Part shown: positions 10,465 to 19,323 of the stretch, piece after piece | Position numbering within the stretch: position 1 is the stretch's first letter | Layout: the number at the start of each line of letters is the position of its first letter | DNA from: Micropruina sp. | Lineage (GTDB): Bacteria > Actinomycetota > Actinomycetes > Propionibacteriales > Propionibacteriaceae | Length of the DNA: 64,000 bases | Assembly: GCA_016711105.1 (NCBI GenBank) | Contig: JADJTO010000002.1 | Coordinates: forward strand, 346,924-410,923 | Direction of reading: 5' to 3' | Made by a program: the position numbers and the translations under genes | The notes under the pieces: generated by a model | What the model saw: only the letters and a program-made list of their open reading frames with translations | What the model was told of the DNA's origin: nothing | Database searches by the model: none

Positions 10465-11231
10465 CAGATGATCGTCCCGACGCTGGCCGCCCACTGCCGG
10501 ACGACTCCCATCAGCACGTCCCACCAGCCGGTGATCAGCAGCACCCCGACCGCGATCATCATCAGGCCGCCGAGCACCTGGATCCCGCGATGATGCCGCT
10601 TCACCCAGCCGATCGTTCCGGCCATCCGGGAGAAGGCAAGGCCCGCGACGACGAAGGGCAGTCCCAGCCCGAGGGCGTAGAACAGGGCCAGGATCGCGCC
10701 GCGGGTGGCCGTCCCCTCGTTGATCGCCAGGGTGAGCACCACCGACAGCGCCGGGCCGATGCAGGGCGTCCAGCCGAGGCCGAACACGATGCCCAGCAGC
10801 GGGGCGGCGGCCAAGCCCATCTTGGGCACCGCGTTAAGCCGCACCGTCCGATTCGCAAAAGGAACCCAGCCGGCGAAAACGAAACCCAGCGCCACCGCCA
10901 ACACGCCGATGCCGATCGTGATCGGACGCGACCACGCCAACAGCGCCCCGCCGAGCAGGCCCAGCAGGGCCCCGGAACTGACGAACACCAGGGCGAACCC
11001 GGCCACGAACAACAGGGTTCCGGCCAGCACCCGTCCGCGCCGGCGGCCGGCGCCACCGGTGATCTCGGAGGCCCCCAGACCGGTGGCAAAGGAGAGGTAG
11101 CCGGGCAGCAACGGCAACACGCAGGGCGAGAAGAAGGAGATCAACCCGGCCAACATCGACACCGGGATCGCCAGCAGCATCGAGCCGCCGACCGCTTGCC
11201 GGGCCCAGTCACCGATCTCCAGGGGAATCAT
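10464..11231 (-). CDS. ccdA: CcdA/DsbD-family thiol electron-transfer membrane protein
   Basis: Passes electrons from cytoplasmic thioredoxin across the membrane to ResA so apocytochrome c cysteines stay reduced. 255 aa, six TM helices. The two family Cys motifs are visible: FFSPCVLPLLPGYL in the first helix and GLGWTPCIGPALS in the fourth. Start overlaps the resA stop by one base and its stop overlaps resB. Confidence 0.93.
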   Translation of the reverse strand: MIPLEIGDWARQAVGGSMLLAIPVSMLAGLISFFSPCVLPLLPGYLSFATGLGASEITGGAGRRRGRVLAGTLLFVAGFALVFVSSGALLGLLGGALLAWSRPITIGIGVLAVALGFVFAGWVPFANRTVRLNAVPKMGLAAAPLLGIVFGLGWTPCIGPALSVVLTLAINEGTATRGAILALFYALGLGLPFVVAGLAFSRMAGTIGWVKRHHRGIQVLGGLMMIAVGVLLITGWWDVLMGVVRQWAASVGTII

Positions 11232-11796
11232 CAGCCGCCCTTCGCCACGTCCTCGACCAGCCCGGCCAACAGCGGGGTGGTCCCCTCGCCGATGATTCGG
11301 GCGGCGACCCGGCCCTGCCGATCAACGACCAGGGTGGTCGGAATGGCGCTCGGCGGCAGCTGGGTGCCGAACTCGAGCAGTAACCGGGCGTTCGGGTCAT
11401 AAAGGTTGGGGTAGTTCACCTCGAAGGCCCGGACGAAGGCCTGCGCCTGGGCCCGATCGAGATCGCGGGTGTTCAAGCCGATGAAGACGGCGATGTCGGC
11501 GGTGCGCTTCGCTGCGGCCACCAGCGCAGGTGCCTCTTTGCGGCAGGGGGCACACCAGGAACCCACACGTTGTAGACCAACACCTTGCCCTGGGCCGACT
11601 CGCTCGACCACGGCGTGCCCTCCAGCGTTTCGCCGCGGATCGTGGGCGCGGCCGCCCGGCGGTCGGGGGCGATCATGGTCAGGCTGCCATCCCCGTTGAC
11701 GAACCCGCCCTCGCTGGAGGGCGTTGAACCGCAGCCGACGAGTACCCCGCTGACCAGCAGGGCGAGCAGGGCGCGAAGCGGTCGGCGCAACGTCAC
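11231..11796 (-). CDS. resA: ResA/TlpA-like thioredoxin lipoprotein (one frame break)
   Basis: Extracytoplasmic thiol-disulfide oxidoreductase that reduces apocytochrome c before haem attachment. GTG at 11796 gives a lipoprotein signal (lipobox LVGC). The redox motif WCAPC and the thioredoxin cis-Pro region AIPTTLVVD follow. A break near 11570, just before the WCAPC segment, splits the chain; both parts match the family. GTGA overlap with the upstream phosphatase once that gene is followed through its own break. Confidence 0.87.
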
Positions 11797-12445
11797 GACC
11801 CCGGACGGAAGGATCGGCCCTTCTTCACAGGGAGCAGATCACCGGCCGGCTCGCTGTACTCGACCCGGACCACATGTCCGTCGATGAAGAGAACAAGGTG
11901 ACGCTGGCCAGCCGGGCCTCCCGCTTGCGCGGATCGTGCACCAACGGGCGGCCTTCGGCTGACAGTCGGGCCATCCAGATCGGCAGCTCATGGGCCACGA
12001 TGATGGCTTGCCCGCCGTCCCCGGCGACCTTGGCCGCATCGGCGATGGCGGCACGCATCCGCTTGGCCACGGACTTGTAGGCCTCACCCCAGGACGGGCG
12101 CAGCGGATTGCGCAGGTGCCGCAGGTTCTGCGGGAGCAGCAGCACCTGGTTGTACTTGCCGAAGGATTTGCCCTCGAAGACGTTCTCGGCCTCGATCACC
12201 TGCTCGTCGATGACCAGCTCCAGGTGCGGGTGCCGGGCCGCGATCGGGGCCATCGTCTCCCGGGCCCGCTGCAAGGGCGAGCAGCGCAGATGAGTCAACG
12301 GCACGTGCTCGAAGTGGGTGCCCAGCCGCTCGGCCATCTTCTTGCCGAGCTCACTCAGCCCATAACCCGGGAGCCGTCCGTAGAGAACGCCCGAAGGGTT
12401 GTAGACCTGTCCGTGGCGCACCACATGAACGACCGCCTGCACCAT
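11793..12445 (-). CDS. Histidine phosphatase superfamily protein (one frame break)
   Basis: Phosphoglycerate-mutase-like phosphatase. VHVVRHGQ carries the phosphorylatable His, CSPLQRARET the second Arg, and IIVAHELPI the second His. ATG at 12445 (MVQAVVHVVRHG) is chosen. The frame shifts near 11890; the continuing frame reads IDGHVVRVEYSEPAGDLLP and ends in TGA at 11793, overlapping the resA GTG. Without the shift the C-terminus is nonsense. First gene of the cytochrome c maturation operon; substrate unknown. Confidence 0.82.
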
Positions 12446-12518
12446 CGAACTCCCGTCGAACTCCACCGCAATGTTTGGGAGCAACCATACGCCGCCCCCA
12501 CCGACAGATCTGCTCACC

Positions 12519-13640
12519 TCACCGGGCCAGCCAGTCCCCCCGGTACATCACCCGAGCCACCTCGATCGCCTCGTCGAGGACGACCAGGTCGGCGCGGTGA
12601 CCGGCGGCGAGGCTGCCGACGCCGGTCAGGTTCAGGTAGCGGGCCGGTCGAGACGTCACGCTCAGCACCGCCTGGGCGAGCGGGACGCCGGCCGCGACGG
12701 CGTTACGAACAGCCTTATCCAGGGTCAGCGTGCTGCCCGCGATGGTGTCCGTGCCGGCCAGTCGAGCCACCCGGTCCCGCACCTCAACCGGTAGGTCGCC
12801 CAAGATGTAGTCGCCGTCGGGGGCGGCCGCAGCCGCCATCGCGTCGGTGACCAGGACGACCCGGTCCGGGGCCGTCCGGAACACAAAGGCCACCAGCTCG
12901 GGCCGGACGTGGATCCCGTCCATCACCAGTTCCAGGGTCACCCGCTCGTCCTCCCAGAGGGCGAGCACCGGCCCGGGATCGCGGTGCCGCAACGGCGGCA
13001 TCGCGTTGAACAGATGGGTGGCGCCGGTGGCGCCCGCGGCGATCGCCTCCCGGACTTCTTCGTAACTGGCCGACGTATGACCGACCGCGGGGACACACCC
13101 CGCAGCGGCCATCACCTGGATCGCCGCCATCGCCCCAGGGCGTTCGGGCGCGATGGTGGCCATCCGGACGGTCCCCGCCCCGGCGTCGAGCAACCGGCGG
13201 ACGGCCTCGGCGTGCGGGTCGGCCAAGAGTTCTGGCGCGTGCGCCCCTTTGTAGGCCATGGCCAACCACGGCCCCTCCAGATGGATGCCGGCCAGGTCGC
13301 CGGCCCGCACCTTGGCGGCCAGCAACCGTACCTGGGCGTCCAGGGCCTCGATCGACCCGGTGACCAGGCTGGCGATCATCGAGGTGGTGCCGAACCGGCG
13401 ATGGGCGGCCAGCACGACGTCCACGGCTGCCGGATCATCGGTGACGAACGAGGCACCGCCACCACCGTGGGAGTGCGCGTCCACGAAGCCCGGAACCAGC
13501 GTGCCGGAGATCACCTCGTCCGGCTCTCGGGGGGCAGAGCCCGCCCCTGAGGCGGTGATCCGGTCGTCCTCGATCTCGACCCAGCCGGCGACGAACTCCT
13601 CGGAGGTGGGCAGCAGTACCCGTTCGGCCCAGATCAGCAT
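12519..13640 (-). CDS. nagA: N-acetylglucosamine-6-phosphate deacetylase
   Basis: Converts GlcNAc-6-P to glucosamine-6-P and acetate in the cytoplasm. 373 aa amidohydrolase: VDAHSHGGGG (metal-binding region), HLEGPWL (metal-binding Glu), GHTSASYEE and THLFNAMPPL (metal-binding His). The catalytic Asp is in VLVTDAM. Ten bases after nagB on the same strand, so co-transcribed. Confidence 0.95.
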   Translation of the reverse strand: MLIWAERVLLPTSEEFVAGWVEIEDDRITASGAGSAPREPDEVISGTLVPGFVDAHSHGGGGASFVTDDPAAVDVVLAAHRRFGTTSMIASLVTGSIEALDAQVRLLAAKVRAGDLAGIHLEGPWLAMAYKGAHAPELLADPHAEAVRRLLDAGAGTVRMATIAPERPGAMAAIQVMAAAGCVPAVGHTSASYEEVREAIAAGATGATHLFNAMPPLRHRDPGPVLALWEDERVTLELVMDGIHVRPELVAFVFRTAPDRVVLVTDAMAAAAAPDGDYILGDLPVEVRDRVARLAGTDTIAGSTLTLDKAVRNAVAAGVPLAQAVLSVTSRPARYLNLTGVGSLAAGHRADLVVLDEAIEVARVMYRGDWLAR

Positions 13641-13650
13641 GCTGGCCCCT

Positions 13651-14442
13651 TCACTGATCGAACCGTTGCCAGGAGGGCTTCTTGGCGTAGGTGTCCCGGT
13701 AGTAGTCGGCGAGCGTCAGCTGACGGGCCGCCTGCTCATCGATGATGATCGTCGCATGCGGGTGCAGTTGCAGCACCGAGCCGGGGCACATGGCTGTGAC
13801 CGGCCCTTCGACCAGACCGCGGATCGCCCGCGCTTTGGACTCCCCCTGCGCCACCAGGACGACGTGGCGGGCGTCCATGATCGTGCCCAAGCCCTGGGTC
13901 AGGCAGTGGTTGGGCACCTCGTCCAGGTGGGCGAAGAAGCGCTGATTGTCCAGCCGGGTGCGCGTCGCCAGGGTCTTGATCCGGGTCCGCGAGGAGAGCG
14001 AGGAGGTGGGCTCGTTGAAGCCGATGTGACCGTTCGCCCCCACCCCCAACAACTGGACGTCGACCCCGCCGGCCGCCTTGATCGCGGCCTCATAGGCCGG
14101 GCCGGCGGCCTCCAGATCGGTGGCGAAGCCGTCGGGGCAGCGCACCCGGGCCGGGTCGAGCCCCAGCGGCTCGGTGACCGTGGTGCGAATCACCTCGGCG
14201 TAGCTTTCCGGGTGCCCCGCCGGTAGCCCGACGTATTCGTCGAGGGCGAAGGCGTAGGCCTGGGAGAGATCGATCTTGCCGGCCGCGACCAGGCGGGCCA
14301 GAGCAAGGTATGCGCGCAACGGGGACGACCCGGTGGCCACACCCAGGACGGGTGCGCTGGTGGCATCACGGACCACTCGGGCGAGCTTCGCCGCCGCCAG
14401 CTCGCCGACGCCGGAGGCGTCGGAGCAGATGATGATTTCCAT
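13651..14442 (-). CDS. nagB: Glucosamine-6-phosphate deaminase
   Basis: Converts glucosamine-6-P to fructose-6-P and ammonia, joining GlcNAc catabolism to glycolysis. 263 aa, the family length. LGVATGSSPLRAY (phosphate loop), FALDEYVGLP (catalytic Asp), GVGANGHIGFNEP and AICPGS-like TAMCPGSVLQLHPHA are present. Lies between the PTS permease gene and nagA, all on the minus strand. Confidence 0.96.
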   Translation of the reverse strand: MEIIICSDASGVGELAAAKLARVVRDATSAPVLGVATGSSPLRAYLALARLVAAGKIDLSQAYAFALDEYVGLPAGHPESYAEVIRTTVTEPLGLDPARVRCPDGFATDLEAAGPAYEAAIKAAGGVDVQLLGVGANGHIGFNEPTSSLSSRTRIKTLATRTRLDNQRFFAHLDEVPNHCLTQGLGTIMDARHVVLVAQGESKARAIRGLVEGPVTAMCPGSVLQLHPHATIIIDEQAARQLTLADYYRDTYAKKPSWQRFDQ

Positions 14443-14481
14443 GGACTTCTTCCTGATTGATCTGGGTGGTGGTGGGTGGTG

Positions 14482-14517
14482 CCCCGTCCGGCCTCGGCGG
14501 TGAGAGACCGGACGGGG
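14482..14517 (-). promoter_or_regulatory. Hairpin between PTS EIIC and nagB
   Basis: Perfect 10-bp inverted repeat CCCCGTCCGG / CCGGACGGGG with a 16-nt loop in the 87-bp gap between EIIC and nagB. No T-run follows, so it may be an RNA-stability or processing element that separates expression of transporter and enzymes. Confidence 0.45.
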
Positions 14518-14529
14518 ATGGTGGTTGGG

Positions 14530-15759
14530 TCAGGCCTGATCGGTGGCGCTGCTGTCGGCCTCTTCGCGGCCGGGGGTGCGCAGATTCCACTTGCGGATCA
14601 CGAAGCGGAAGAGCGCGTAGTAGATGCCCGCGAAGATCGGCCCGATGATCAGGAGCATCCAGGGGTTGGTGCCGATGTTCCAGTTCAGCGCGAAGTCGAA
14701 CAGACCGGCGGAGAAGCCGAAGCCCATCTTGATCCCCAGCGCGTTGGTGATGGCCAGCGAGAGGCCGGTCAGTACCGAGTGCATCACGTACAGCGGCCAG
14801 GCCACGAACATGAAGGCGAACTCCAGCGGTTCGGTGACACCGGTCAGGAAGGAGGTCAGGCCGACCGAGAGCATGATGCCGCCCACGGCCTTGCGGTTCT
14901 CCGGCTTTGCTTCCTGCCAGATGGCGATGGCGGCGGCAGGCAGGGCGAACATCATGATCGGGAAGAAACCGGTCATGAAGGTTCCCGCGGTCGGGTCACC
15001 GGCCAGGAAGCGCAGGATGTCGCCGTGCACGACGGTGCCGTCAGGCTTGGTGAACTCGCCCAGGATGAACCACGGCGGGTTGTTCAGGATGTGGTGCAGG
15101 CCGAGCGGGATCAGCAGCCGGTTCAGGGTGCCGTAGACGAAGCCACCGATGATGGCGTTCTGGGCGACCCAGTTGCCGACCGCGGTCAGGCCACCGTTGA
15201 AGGCCGGGTAGACGAAGGCGAGCACAACGGCGATGGCGATACCGGCCAGGGCCGTGACCATCGGGACGAAGCGACGGCCACCGAAGAAGGCGAGATAGGG
15301 CGGCAGTTCCATCCGGTAATACCGTTGCCAGAGCCAACCCGAGACCAGGCCCATCACGATGCCGCCGAGGACGCCGTAGTTGATCAGGGCCTGCTTGCCG
15401 CCCTCAGCCGGCAGCCCGAGGACCAGCGGTGACATCGCATCGCCGACGCCCTTGAACACCAGATAGCCCACCACCGCGGCCAGCGCCGTCGACCCGTCCG
15501 CCTTCTTGGCGATACCGATCGCGACGCCGATCGCGAACAGCAGCGCCAGGTTGGCGAAGAGTGCATTACCCGCAGCGCCGATCACACCGGAGACGGCCGT
15601 CCAGCCGAGGCCGTCCTTGCCCAGGATGTCGTCCTGCCCGATCCGCAGTAACAGCGCGGCTGCGGGCAAGGAGGCGATCGGCAGCATCAGGCTGCGGCCG
15701 AACTTCTGAATCGGGGCGAGATTGAATCTCCCGCCGGTTTGTGCGACGTCTGTAGTCAC
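14530..15759 (-). CDS. PTS N-acetylglucosamine/glucose-type EIIC permease
   Basis: Membrane sugar channel of a phosphotransferase system; imports and phosphorylates sugar together with the EIIB and EIIA encoded divergently. 409 aa, about ten TM helices, starting LQKFGRS-like (IQKFGRSLMLPIASLPAAAL). EIIC motifs such as LTGVTEPLEFAFMFVAW are present. Nag context and a dre site point to GlcNAc as substrate. GTG start overlaps the GntR stop (GTGA). EIIC, EIIB and EIIA are separate genes, not the NagE fusion of enterobacteria. Confidence 0.9.
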   Translation of the reverse strand: MTTDVAQTGGRFNLAPIQKFGRSLMLPIASLPAAALLLRIGQDDILGKDGLGWTAVSGVIGAAGNALFANLALLFAIGVAIGIAKKADGSTALAAVVGYLVFKGVGDAMSPLVLGLPAEGGKQALINYGVLGGIVMGLVSGWLWQRYYRMELPPYLAFFGGRRFVPMVTALAGIAIAVVLAFVYPAFNGGLTAVGNWVAQNAIIGGFVYGTLNRLLIPLGLHHILNNPPWFILGEFTKPDGTVVHGDILRFLAGDPTAGTFMTGFFPIMMFALPAAAIAIWQEAKPENRKAVGGIMLSVGLTSFLTGVTEPLEFAFMFVAWPLYVMHSVLTGLSLAITNALGIKMGFGFSAGLFDFALNWNIGTNPWMLLIIGPIFAGIYYALFRFVIRKWNLRTPGREEADSSATDQA

Positions 15760-16520
15760 TGGATATTCCCTTCGTTTCGCGCGACAGCGGGAAGCTCGTC
15801 GCGGCTCAAAGACATGTGGACTTGGTAGCGGTCACCGCGATAGTGCGAGACCACGTGTTCGATCGGCCGTCCGGACGCGGTGGAGGTGCGCCGAAAAACC
15901 AGGAGCGGGGTGTGTAAGGGGGCGCTCAGCTGCCGGGCCAGCGGGGCGTCGGCGGTTTCGGCCCACAGGGTTTGTTCGGCGCCGTCGATCCACAGGCCGT
16001 ACTCGGAACCGAGGATCTGGTAGAGCGAACCGCTCGCCAGATCCTGCTGATCCAGATCCGGCAGCGCGGCTGCCGGGTACCAGCCGTCCTCCACCGCGAT
16101 CGGCTGATCGTTGGCCAAGCGGACCCGCTGGACCCGCCAGGCCTGATCGCGCTCAGCCAGGCCGAGCGCCTCGGCGACCCGAAGATCGGGGTGCTGTCGA
16201 GTCACCCCCAATAATCTGGTCGAGGGGATCAGACCCCGTTGGCGCATGTCTTGGCTGAACGAGGCCAGATGCAGCCTCGTCTCCAGCCGGGGCTGCACGG
16301 CGAAGGTGCCCTTGCCGAGCGTGCGCTTGAGCAGGCCTTGGCCGACCAGTACCTCAATCGCCTTGCGGACAGTGCCTCTCGAGACGCCATAAGTGACCAT
16401 CAGCTCCCGTTCGGACGGGATGGCTTGGCCCGGCACCGCGAGCTGCACGATCAGATCCCGCAGCTGTTGATGCTTGGGCAAGGGACCATCGGTGATCACC
16501 TGCCGCTGCAGCTCGCTCAT
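15756..16520 (-). CDS. GntR-family regulator (DasR/NagR-like)
   Basis: HutC-subfamily GntR repressor likely sensing an amino-sugar phosphate. An N-terminal winged helix (IPSERELMVTYGVSRGTVRKAI) is followed by a UTRA effector domain ending near YRGDRYQVHMSL. ATG at 16520 is preferred over upstream in-frame starts because GAGG lies 6 nt before it and the longer forms would run through the operator. Overlaps EIIC by 4 bp. Very probably binds the dre site just upstream and controls both divergent operons. Confidence 0.88.
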   Translation of the reverse strand: MSELQRQVITDGPLPKHQQLRDLIVQLAVPGQAIPSERELMVTYGVSRGTVRKAIEVLVGQGLLKRTLGKGTFAVQPRLETRLHLASFSQDMRQRGLIPSTRLLGVTRQHPDLRVAEALGLAERDQAWRVQRVRLANDQPIAVEDGWYPAAALPDLDQQDLASGSLYQILGSEYGLWIDGAEQTLWAETADAPLARQLSAPLHTPLLVFRRTSTASGRPIEHVVSHYRGDRYQVHMSLSRDELPAVARNEGNIQ

Positions 16521-16530
16521 TCTCATCCTC

Positions 16531-16566
16531 ACTGGTTCGTACTGGTGTGTACTGGTCTGTACCACT
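16531..16566. promoter_or_regulatory. dre-type operator with three tandem half-sites
   Basis: ACTGGTCTGTACCACT (16551-16566) matches the DasR/NagR dre consensus closely. Two more ACTGGT half-sites at 16531 and 16541 repeat at exactly 10-bp intervals, one helical turn apart. The element lies between the gntR start and the divergent EIIB gene, so it can control both. Confidence 0.82.
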
Positions 16567-16657
16567 TGGCAAAATAATGCTACGGTTGCAGCACGCTGTC
16601 AAGCGGACCGGTTCGAGGAGAGCCTCGGCTACCGGGACAACGAGGAAAGGAAGCACC

Positions 16658-16891
16658 ATGGCAACCAAGGCGGAGCAGATCGTCGCCGGGCTCGGCGGAG
16701 CGGGGAACATCGATGAGATCGAGGCCTGCATCACCCGACTGCGCACCGAGGTGAAGAACCCGGCGCTGGTCAACGAAGCGGCGCTCAAGGCAGCCGGCGC
16801 CCACGGCGTGATCTCGGCCGGCAAGGTGGTTCAGGTCGTTGTCGGCCCCGAGGCCGACCGTCTCGCCGACGACATCGAGGACCTGCTGTGA
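16658..16891 (+). CDS. PTS EIIB component (GlcNAc/glucose type)
   Basis: Cytoplasmic phosphocarrier that passes phosphate from EIIA to sugar at EIIC. 77 aa. NIDEIEACITRLR holds the Cys that is phosphorylated. ATG at 16658 follows GAAAGGAAG. Overlaps EIIA by 4 bp (GTGA). Divergent from gntR/EIIC with the dre operator between. Confidence 0.92.
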   Translation: MATKAEQIVAGLGGAGNIDEIEACITRLRTEVKNPALVNEAALKAAGAHGVISAGKVVQVVVGPEADRLADDIEDLL

Positions 16892-17341
16892 CGGCGGTGC
16901 TTGCTCCCTGCGCCGGCCGGGTGATCGCCCTGGCTGACGTCGATGACCCGGTCTTTGCCGCCGAAATGGTCGGCCCGGGTGCCGCCATCGAACCCGAGGA
17001 CGGCGACACGGTGGTGATCGCTCCGATCTCGGGCACGATCGCCAAGATCCACCCGCACGCGTTCGCGATGTCCACCGCTGAGGGCGTGGCAGTCCTGGTC
17101 CACCTTCGGCATCAACACCGTCCGCCTCGGCGGGGTTGGCTTCGAGGTACTCGCCATCGAGGGCAGCACGGTCCAGGCCGGCGATCCGATGGTGCGCTGG
17201 AACCCGGCCACGATCACCGGCGAGAACATGGCCACCACGGTGATGGTGGTGGCCCTGGATCGCCCGGCCGGCAGCCTGACCTCCCCGCTGCTCGGCGAGC
17301 ACGTGGCCACCGGGGCCACGTTGTTCACCGTCGATGCCTGA
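16888..17341 (+). CDS. PTS EIIA component, glucose family (one frame break)
   Basis: Cytoplasmic Crr-like phosphocarrier, about 150 aa. The N-terminal part includes GVAVLVH, whose His should be the phosphorylation site. The frame then shifts near 17104, where an extra C is likely, and resumes as FGINTVRLGGVGFEVLA and LLGEHVATGATLFTVDA. Start GTG overlaps the EIIB stop, and the end overlaps the next ATG. Confidence 0.87.
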
Positions 17342-17984
17342 TCGAGTCGAACACCTGGCGCTGTTGCTGGATCTGGACGGGACGCTGGTCGATTCTGAGC
17401 CGGTGCATCGCCAGATGTACGTCGACTGGTTCACCGCCCGGGGTTGGCCGGTCAACCCCGGGCAACTGGCTCGGTTCACGGGACGCCGGGCCGAGGACGT
17501 CTTCGCCTCGGACTCCGGCCCCTGGACCGGCCAGGATCCGGTTGCGCTGCTGCGCGAGGCGGTGGCCTACTTCCCCGCCGACGCACTCCCGCTAGCCATG
17601 CCGGGTGCGTCCGCGCTGGTCGCCAGCGCGCGACACGCTCGTCCGATTGCTCTGGTCACCTCTGCCGGAGTTCCCTGGGTGGCGCGCTGCCTCGGCGAGG
17701 TGTTGGGAGTGCTGGACGCGTTCGACGTGATCGTCACCAACGCCGATGTGCAGTTCGGCAAGCCACATCCGGAGGGTTACGCCCTGGCCTGCACCCGCCT
17801 GGACGTCCTTGCCGCAGACTGCCTGGCGGTCGAGGACTCACCGGCTGGGATCACGTCCGCCCGTGAGGCGGGGGTCGGCACCGTGGTGGGGATCACGTCC
17901 ACCTTCACCGCGGCTGAGCTGAGCGCGGCCGGCGCCCACCGGGTGGTCGCTGGTTTGGACGAGGTGTCAGCGCTGCTGCGCTGA
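17334..17984 (+). CDS. HAD-superfamily hydrolase (beta-phosphoglucomutase-like)
   Basis: 216 aa. Motif I LLDLDGTLVDSEP carries the nucleophile and acid/base Asp; motif II is LVTSAG, motif III FGKPHPEGY and motif IV AVEDSPAGI. The helical cap domain between motifs I and II suits small sugar phosphates. Overlaps EIIA by 8 bp, so it may act on PTS-derived sugar phosphates. Convergent and overlapping by 18 bp with the next gene. Confidence 0.87.
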   Translation: MPDRVEHLALLLDLDGTLVDSEPVHRQMYVDWFTARGWPVNPGQLARFTGRRAEDVFASDSGPWTGQDPVALLREAVAYFPADALPLAMPGASALVASARHARPIALVTSAGVPWVARCLGEVLGVLDAFDVIVTNADVQFGKPHPEGYALACTRLDVLAADCLAVEDSPAGITSAREAGVGTVVGITSTFTAAELSAAGAHRVVAGLDEVSALLR

Positions 17985-18395
17985 ACAGAGCTCCAACGCC
18001 CGCGCCAGATCGGCCCGCACAGCGTCCGGTGCGATCAAGCCGAGTAGCGGCGGCACCGGTGCCAGCCACCAGGGGGCCCGGAAGCCGACCAAGGCGGTGA
18101 TCCGGGTTCCGTCAACGTGCTCGTCGAACGCGAGTTCGAGGTCGGCGACAAAGCCGCGCCAGGTGCCACGTTCGACCCACCGGTAGGGCCGTTGATGGGC
18201 GGTGACCACCAACTCCGCCCGCAGGCCAACCTTGGTCAGATCGACCCAGGACGAGCCCTCCTCACCGTCGCCGACAACGTCGATGACGGTGGCCAGGCTC
18301 GACTGCCACGCCGGACGGTTCGCGGGGTTACTCAGGTAGTCGAAGACCACCTCAGCGGGCAGCCGCGTCCCCACCATGACCGAGAAAGTCGTCAC
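17967..18395 (-). CDS. SRPBCC (START-like) family protein
   Basis: 142 aa beta-helix-grip fold protein. The N-terminal TRLPAEVVFDYLSNPANRPAWQ is the usual SRPBCC opening, and a hydrophobic C-terminal helix follows. Such proteins bind lipophilic ligands; no ligand can be named. Same strand as the glutaredoxin-like gene upstream, 13 bp apart. Confidence 0.75.
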   Translation of the reverse strand: MTTFSVMVGTRLPAEVVFDYLSNPANRPAWQSSLATVIDVVGDGEEGSSWVDLTKVGLRAELVVTAHQRPYRWVERGTWRGFVADLELAFDEHVDGTRITALVGFRAPWWLAPVPPLLGLIAPDAVRADLARALELCSAQQR

Positions 18396-18408
18396 CGAAA
18401 CCCCTGTC

Positions 18409-18660
18409 TCAAGCGGTCAGCGCCGCCCGGAGGGCGACGGTGTCGACGAACCAGCGGGCATGGTGAACGCCGTCCACGAAGGTGACCGGGACGTGATCGT
18501 TATGGCGTGCTCGGAGCTCGGGGTCGGCGTCCACATCGGTGAAGGCGAAACTGACCCCGAGCTCGGCACACAGCTCAGCAACAAGAACCTTGGCTTCGTC
18601 GCAGAGGTGGCATCCGTCACGGACGAACACCACCACGCGGGGATCCACGAGCGGATCCAC
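18409..18660 (-). CDS. Glutaredoxin-like protein
   Basis: 83 aa thioredoxin-fold protein with redox motif DGCHLCDEA near residue 15 and the cis-Pro region HVPVTFVDG. Size and motif match the DUF836/glutaredoxin-like family of actinobacteria. Likely a cytoplasmic thiol-disulfide protein, perhaps linked to the mycothiol system. Confidence 0.82.
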   Translation of the reverse strand: MDPLVDPRVVVFVRDGCHLCDEAKVLVAELCAELGVSFAFTDVDADPELRARHNDHVPVTFVDGVHHARWFVDTVALRAALTA

Positions 18661-18666
18661 CGAGGT

Positions 18667-18768
18667 TTACTTGCCGGCGCGGCGACGCTGAATGCGCGTC
18701 TTCTTGAGCAGCTTGCGGTGCTTCTTCTTCGCCATCCGCTTGCGGCGCTTCTTGATGACCGAACCCAC
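18667..18768 (-). CDS. Small basic ribosomal protein of the bS22/AURKAIP1 family
   Basis: 33 aa from GTG behind GAGG: it opens VGSVIKKRRKRMAKKKHRKL and ends in RRRAGK. This very basic, Lys/Arg-only core is the signature of the short AURKAIP1/COX24-domain ribosomal protein of actinobacteria, which sits in the small subunit. Too short for most gene finders. Confidence 0.87.
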   Translation of the reverse strand: MGSVIKKRRKRMAKKKHRKLLKKTRIQRRRAGK

Positions 18769-18917
18769 TGGCAGACCTCTCCATGTCGGCCCAAACGCGG
18801 GCCGAGTTCCTATGTAGCGCTATCCGGATCGGGACGACCCGGCCGAAACGGCTGGACAACAGCCCAGCCAAGCTCGCAAAGCTTACCGATTGGGCTGGCG
18901 AGGGGGGAAATCGGCGC

Positions 18918-19133
18918 TCAACCCACGTCGAAGTAGGAGTCGCGGAGGTAGGCCTCCACGGCATGCTGCGGAACCCGGAAGTTCCTCCCGAACCGGGACG
19001 CCTCCAGCTCACCGGAGTGGATCAGCCGATACACCGACATCTTCGAGACCCGCATCATCGCGGCCACCTCAGACACCTTGAGGAAGGCGACTCCGCTCAA
19101 CGGAGTCACTCCGGCGGGCTGGTCATCAGTCAT
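18918..19133 (-). CDS. BldC-like MerR/excisionase-type DNA-binding protein
   Basis: 71 aa. FLKVSEVAAMMRVSKMSVYR is a MerR-like winged helix-turn-helix, followed by HSGELEASRFGRNFRVPQ as in BldC and excisionase-family regulators. ATG at 19133 follows GGAAAG. Open sequence extends upstream only because proC runs through a frame break; this gene is separate. Probable developmental or housekeeping regulator. Confidence 0.82.
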   Translation of the reverse strand: MTDDQPAGVTPLSGVAFLKVSEVAAMMRVSKMSVYRLIHSGELEASRFGRNFRVPQHAVEAYLRDSYFDVG

Positions 19134-19323
19134 CGGCACATCACTTTCCAGGAGCCCAGACGGCTGGCTCGCCGGCGGTGGATCAGCACAGATTAGCCGC
19201 CAGGACGCGCGGCGCGAAGACCCCACAGGGGAATCGACGTTAATCCAGATCGGTGGTATCAGGAGCGCGACTCGGCGACTCCTCTTCCTGAAAACGCCCC
19301 CCGTAACCCTGAGGAGACCGCCC

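Noticed and set aside
18860..18897. 7-bp inverted repeat CAGCCCA/TGGGCTG downstream of the BldC-like gene as terminator
   Set aside because: Short stem, 24-nt loop and no T-run; too weak to call.
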